Below, one piece after another: positions 4,995 to 5,032 of a stretch of DNA of 5,032 nucleotides. How positions within the stretch are numbered: the first letter of the stretch is position 1; the number at the start of each line of letters is the position of its first letter. The notes below the pieces were generated by a model. It had not been told where the DNA came from. It saw only the letters and a program-made list of their open reading frames with translations, and made no database searches. A program made the translations under genes and the position numbers. This DNA is from Nitrososphaerales archaeon TH526 (GTDB lineage: Archaea; Thermoproteota; Nitrososphaeria; Nitrososphaerales; Nitrososphaeraceae). The stretch spans positions 1 to 5,032 of the forward strand of contig JAATVR010000151.1 in assembly GCA_014523665.1 (NCBI GenBank), given 5' to 3'.

Positions 4995-5032
4995 ATGGAG
5001 CCTGTAGTTCTATTGACTGCTCGAAAACACAT
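4995..5032 (+). CDS. Start of an unidentified protein (cut by window edge)
   Basis: An open frame runs from ATG 4995 to the window edge, giving MEPVVLLTARKH and two further bases. An in-frame ATG-GTG at 4989-4994 would add Met-Val. The hydrophobic beta-strand-like VVLLTA stretch after the start, and the TATA-like box about 24 bases upstream, make a real gene start plausible. Twelve residues are too few to name a family, and none is claimed. Confidence 0.4.
   Translation, partial: MEPVVLLTARKH

Overview
The window looks like chromosomal DNA of an archaeon, most likely a member of the Thaumarchaeota (Nitrososphaeria). This rests on archaeal-only or archaeal-type proteins (a Sec61-beta homologue, a DUF2070 membrane protein, an aIF1/SUI1 factor with an N-terminal cysteine cluster, and a short adenosylhomocysteinase lacking the eukaryotic-type C-terminal tail). 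It also rests on TATA-like boxes about 25-32 bases upstream of several starts and little sign of Shine-Dalgarno sites, as expected for leaderless mRNAs. The lineage is inferred from protein style, not from a marker search. I see no insertion sequence, integrase, CRISPR array or phage gene; this looks like core housekeeping DNA.

Layout. Bases 1-276 (minus) hold the N-terminal 92 codons of a TIGR00725/LOG-like Rossmann-fold protein that runs off the left edge. A divergent intergenic region (277-635) contains T-rich DNA, a hairpin followed by a T-run, and the ahcY promoter. ahcY (plus, ending 1889) encodes S-adenosylhomocysteine hydrolase. A 140-base gap follows, with a C-run and G-run that could pair, and then a tRNA-Val(CAC) gene (2030-2104). 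Bases 2105-2261 are a convergent terminator region.

On the minus strand, a two-gene operon is transcribed from about 4240 down to 2262. It starts with a 57-residue Sec61-beta (SecG) protein. This overlaps by four bases (GTGA) a 601-residue DUF2070 membrane protein with a His/Asp-rich cytosolic or extracytosolic domain. Across a 191-base divergent promoter region lies a plus-strand aIF1/SUI1 translation factor (4429-4737). The last ~295 bases are AT-rich noncoding DNA with strong TATA-like sequences and the first codons of a further plus-strand gene cut by the right edge.

How the genes relate. ahcY removes the S-adenosylhomocysteine made by methyltransferases. The tRNA and aIF1 serve translation, and Sec61-beta serves protein export. 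The only tight physical coupling is Sec61-beta with DUF2070. The most interesting item is that DUF2070 protein: its conserved His/Asp motifs look enzymatic, yet its function is not established, and it is translationally coupled to a translocon subunit. The remaining observations are promoter, start-site and RNA-structure signals of modest weight.
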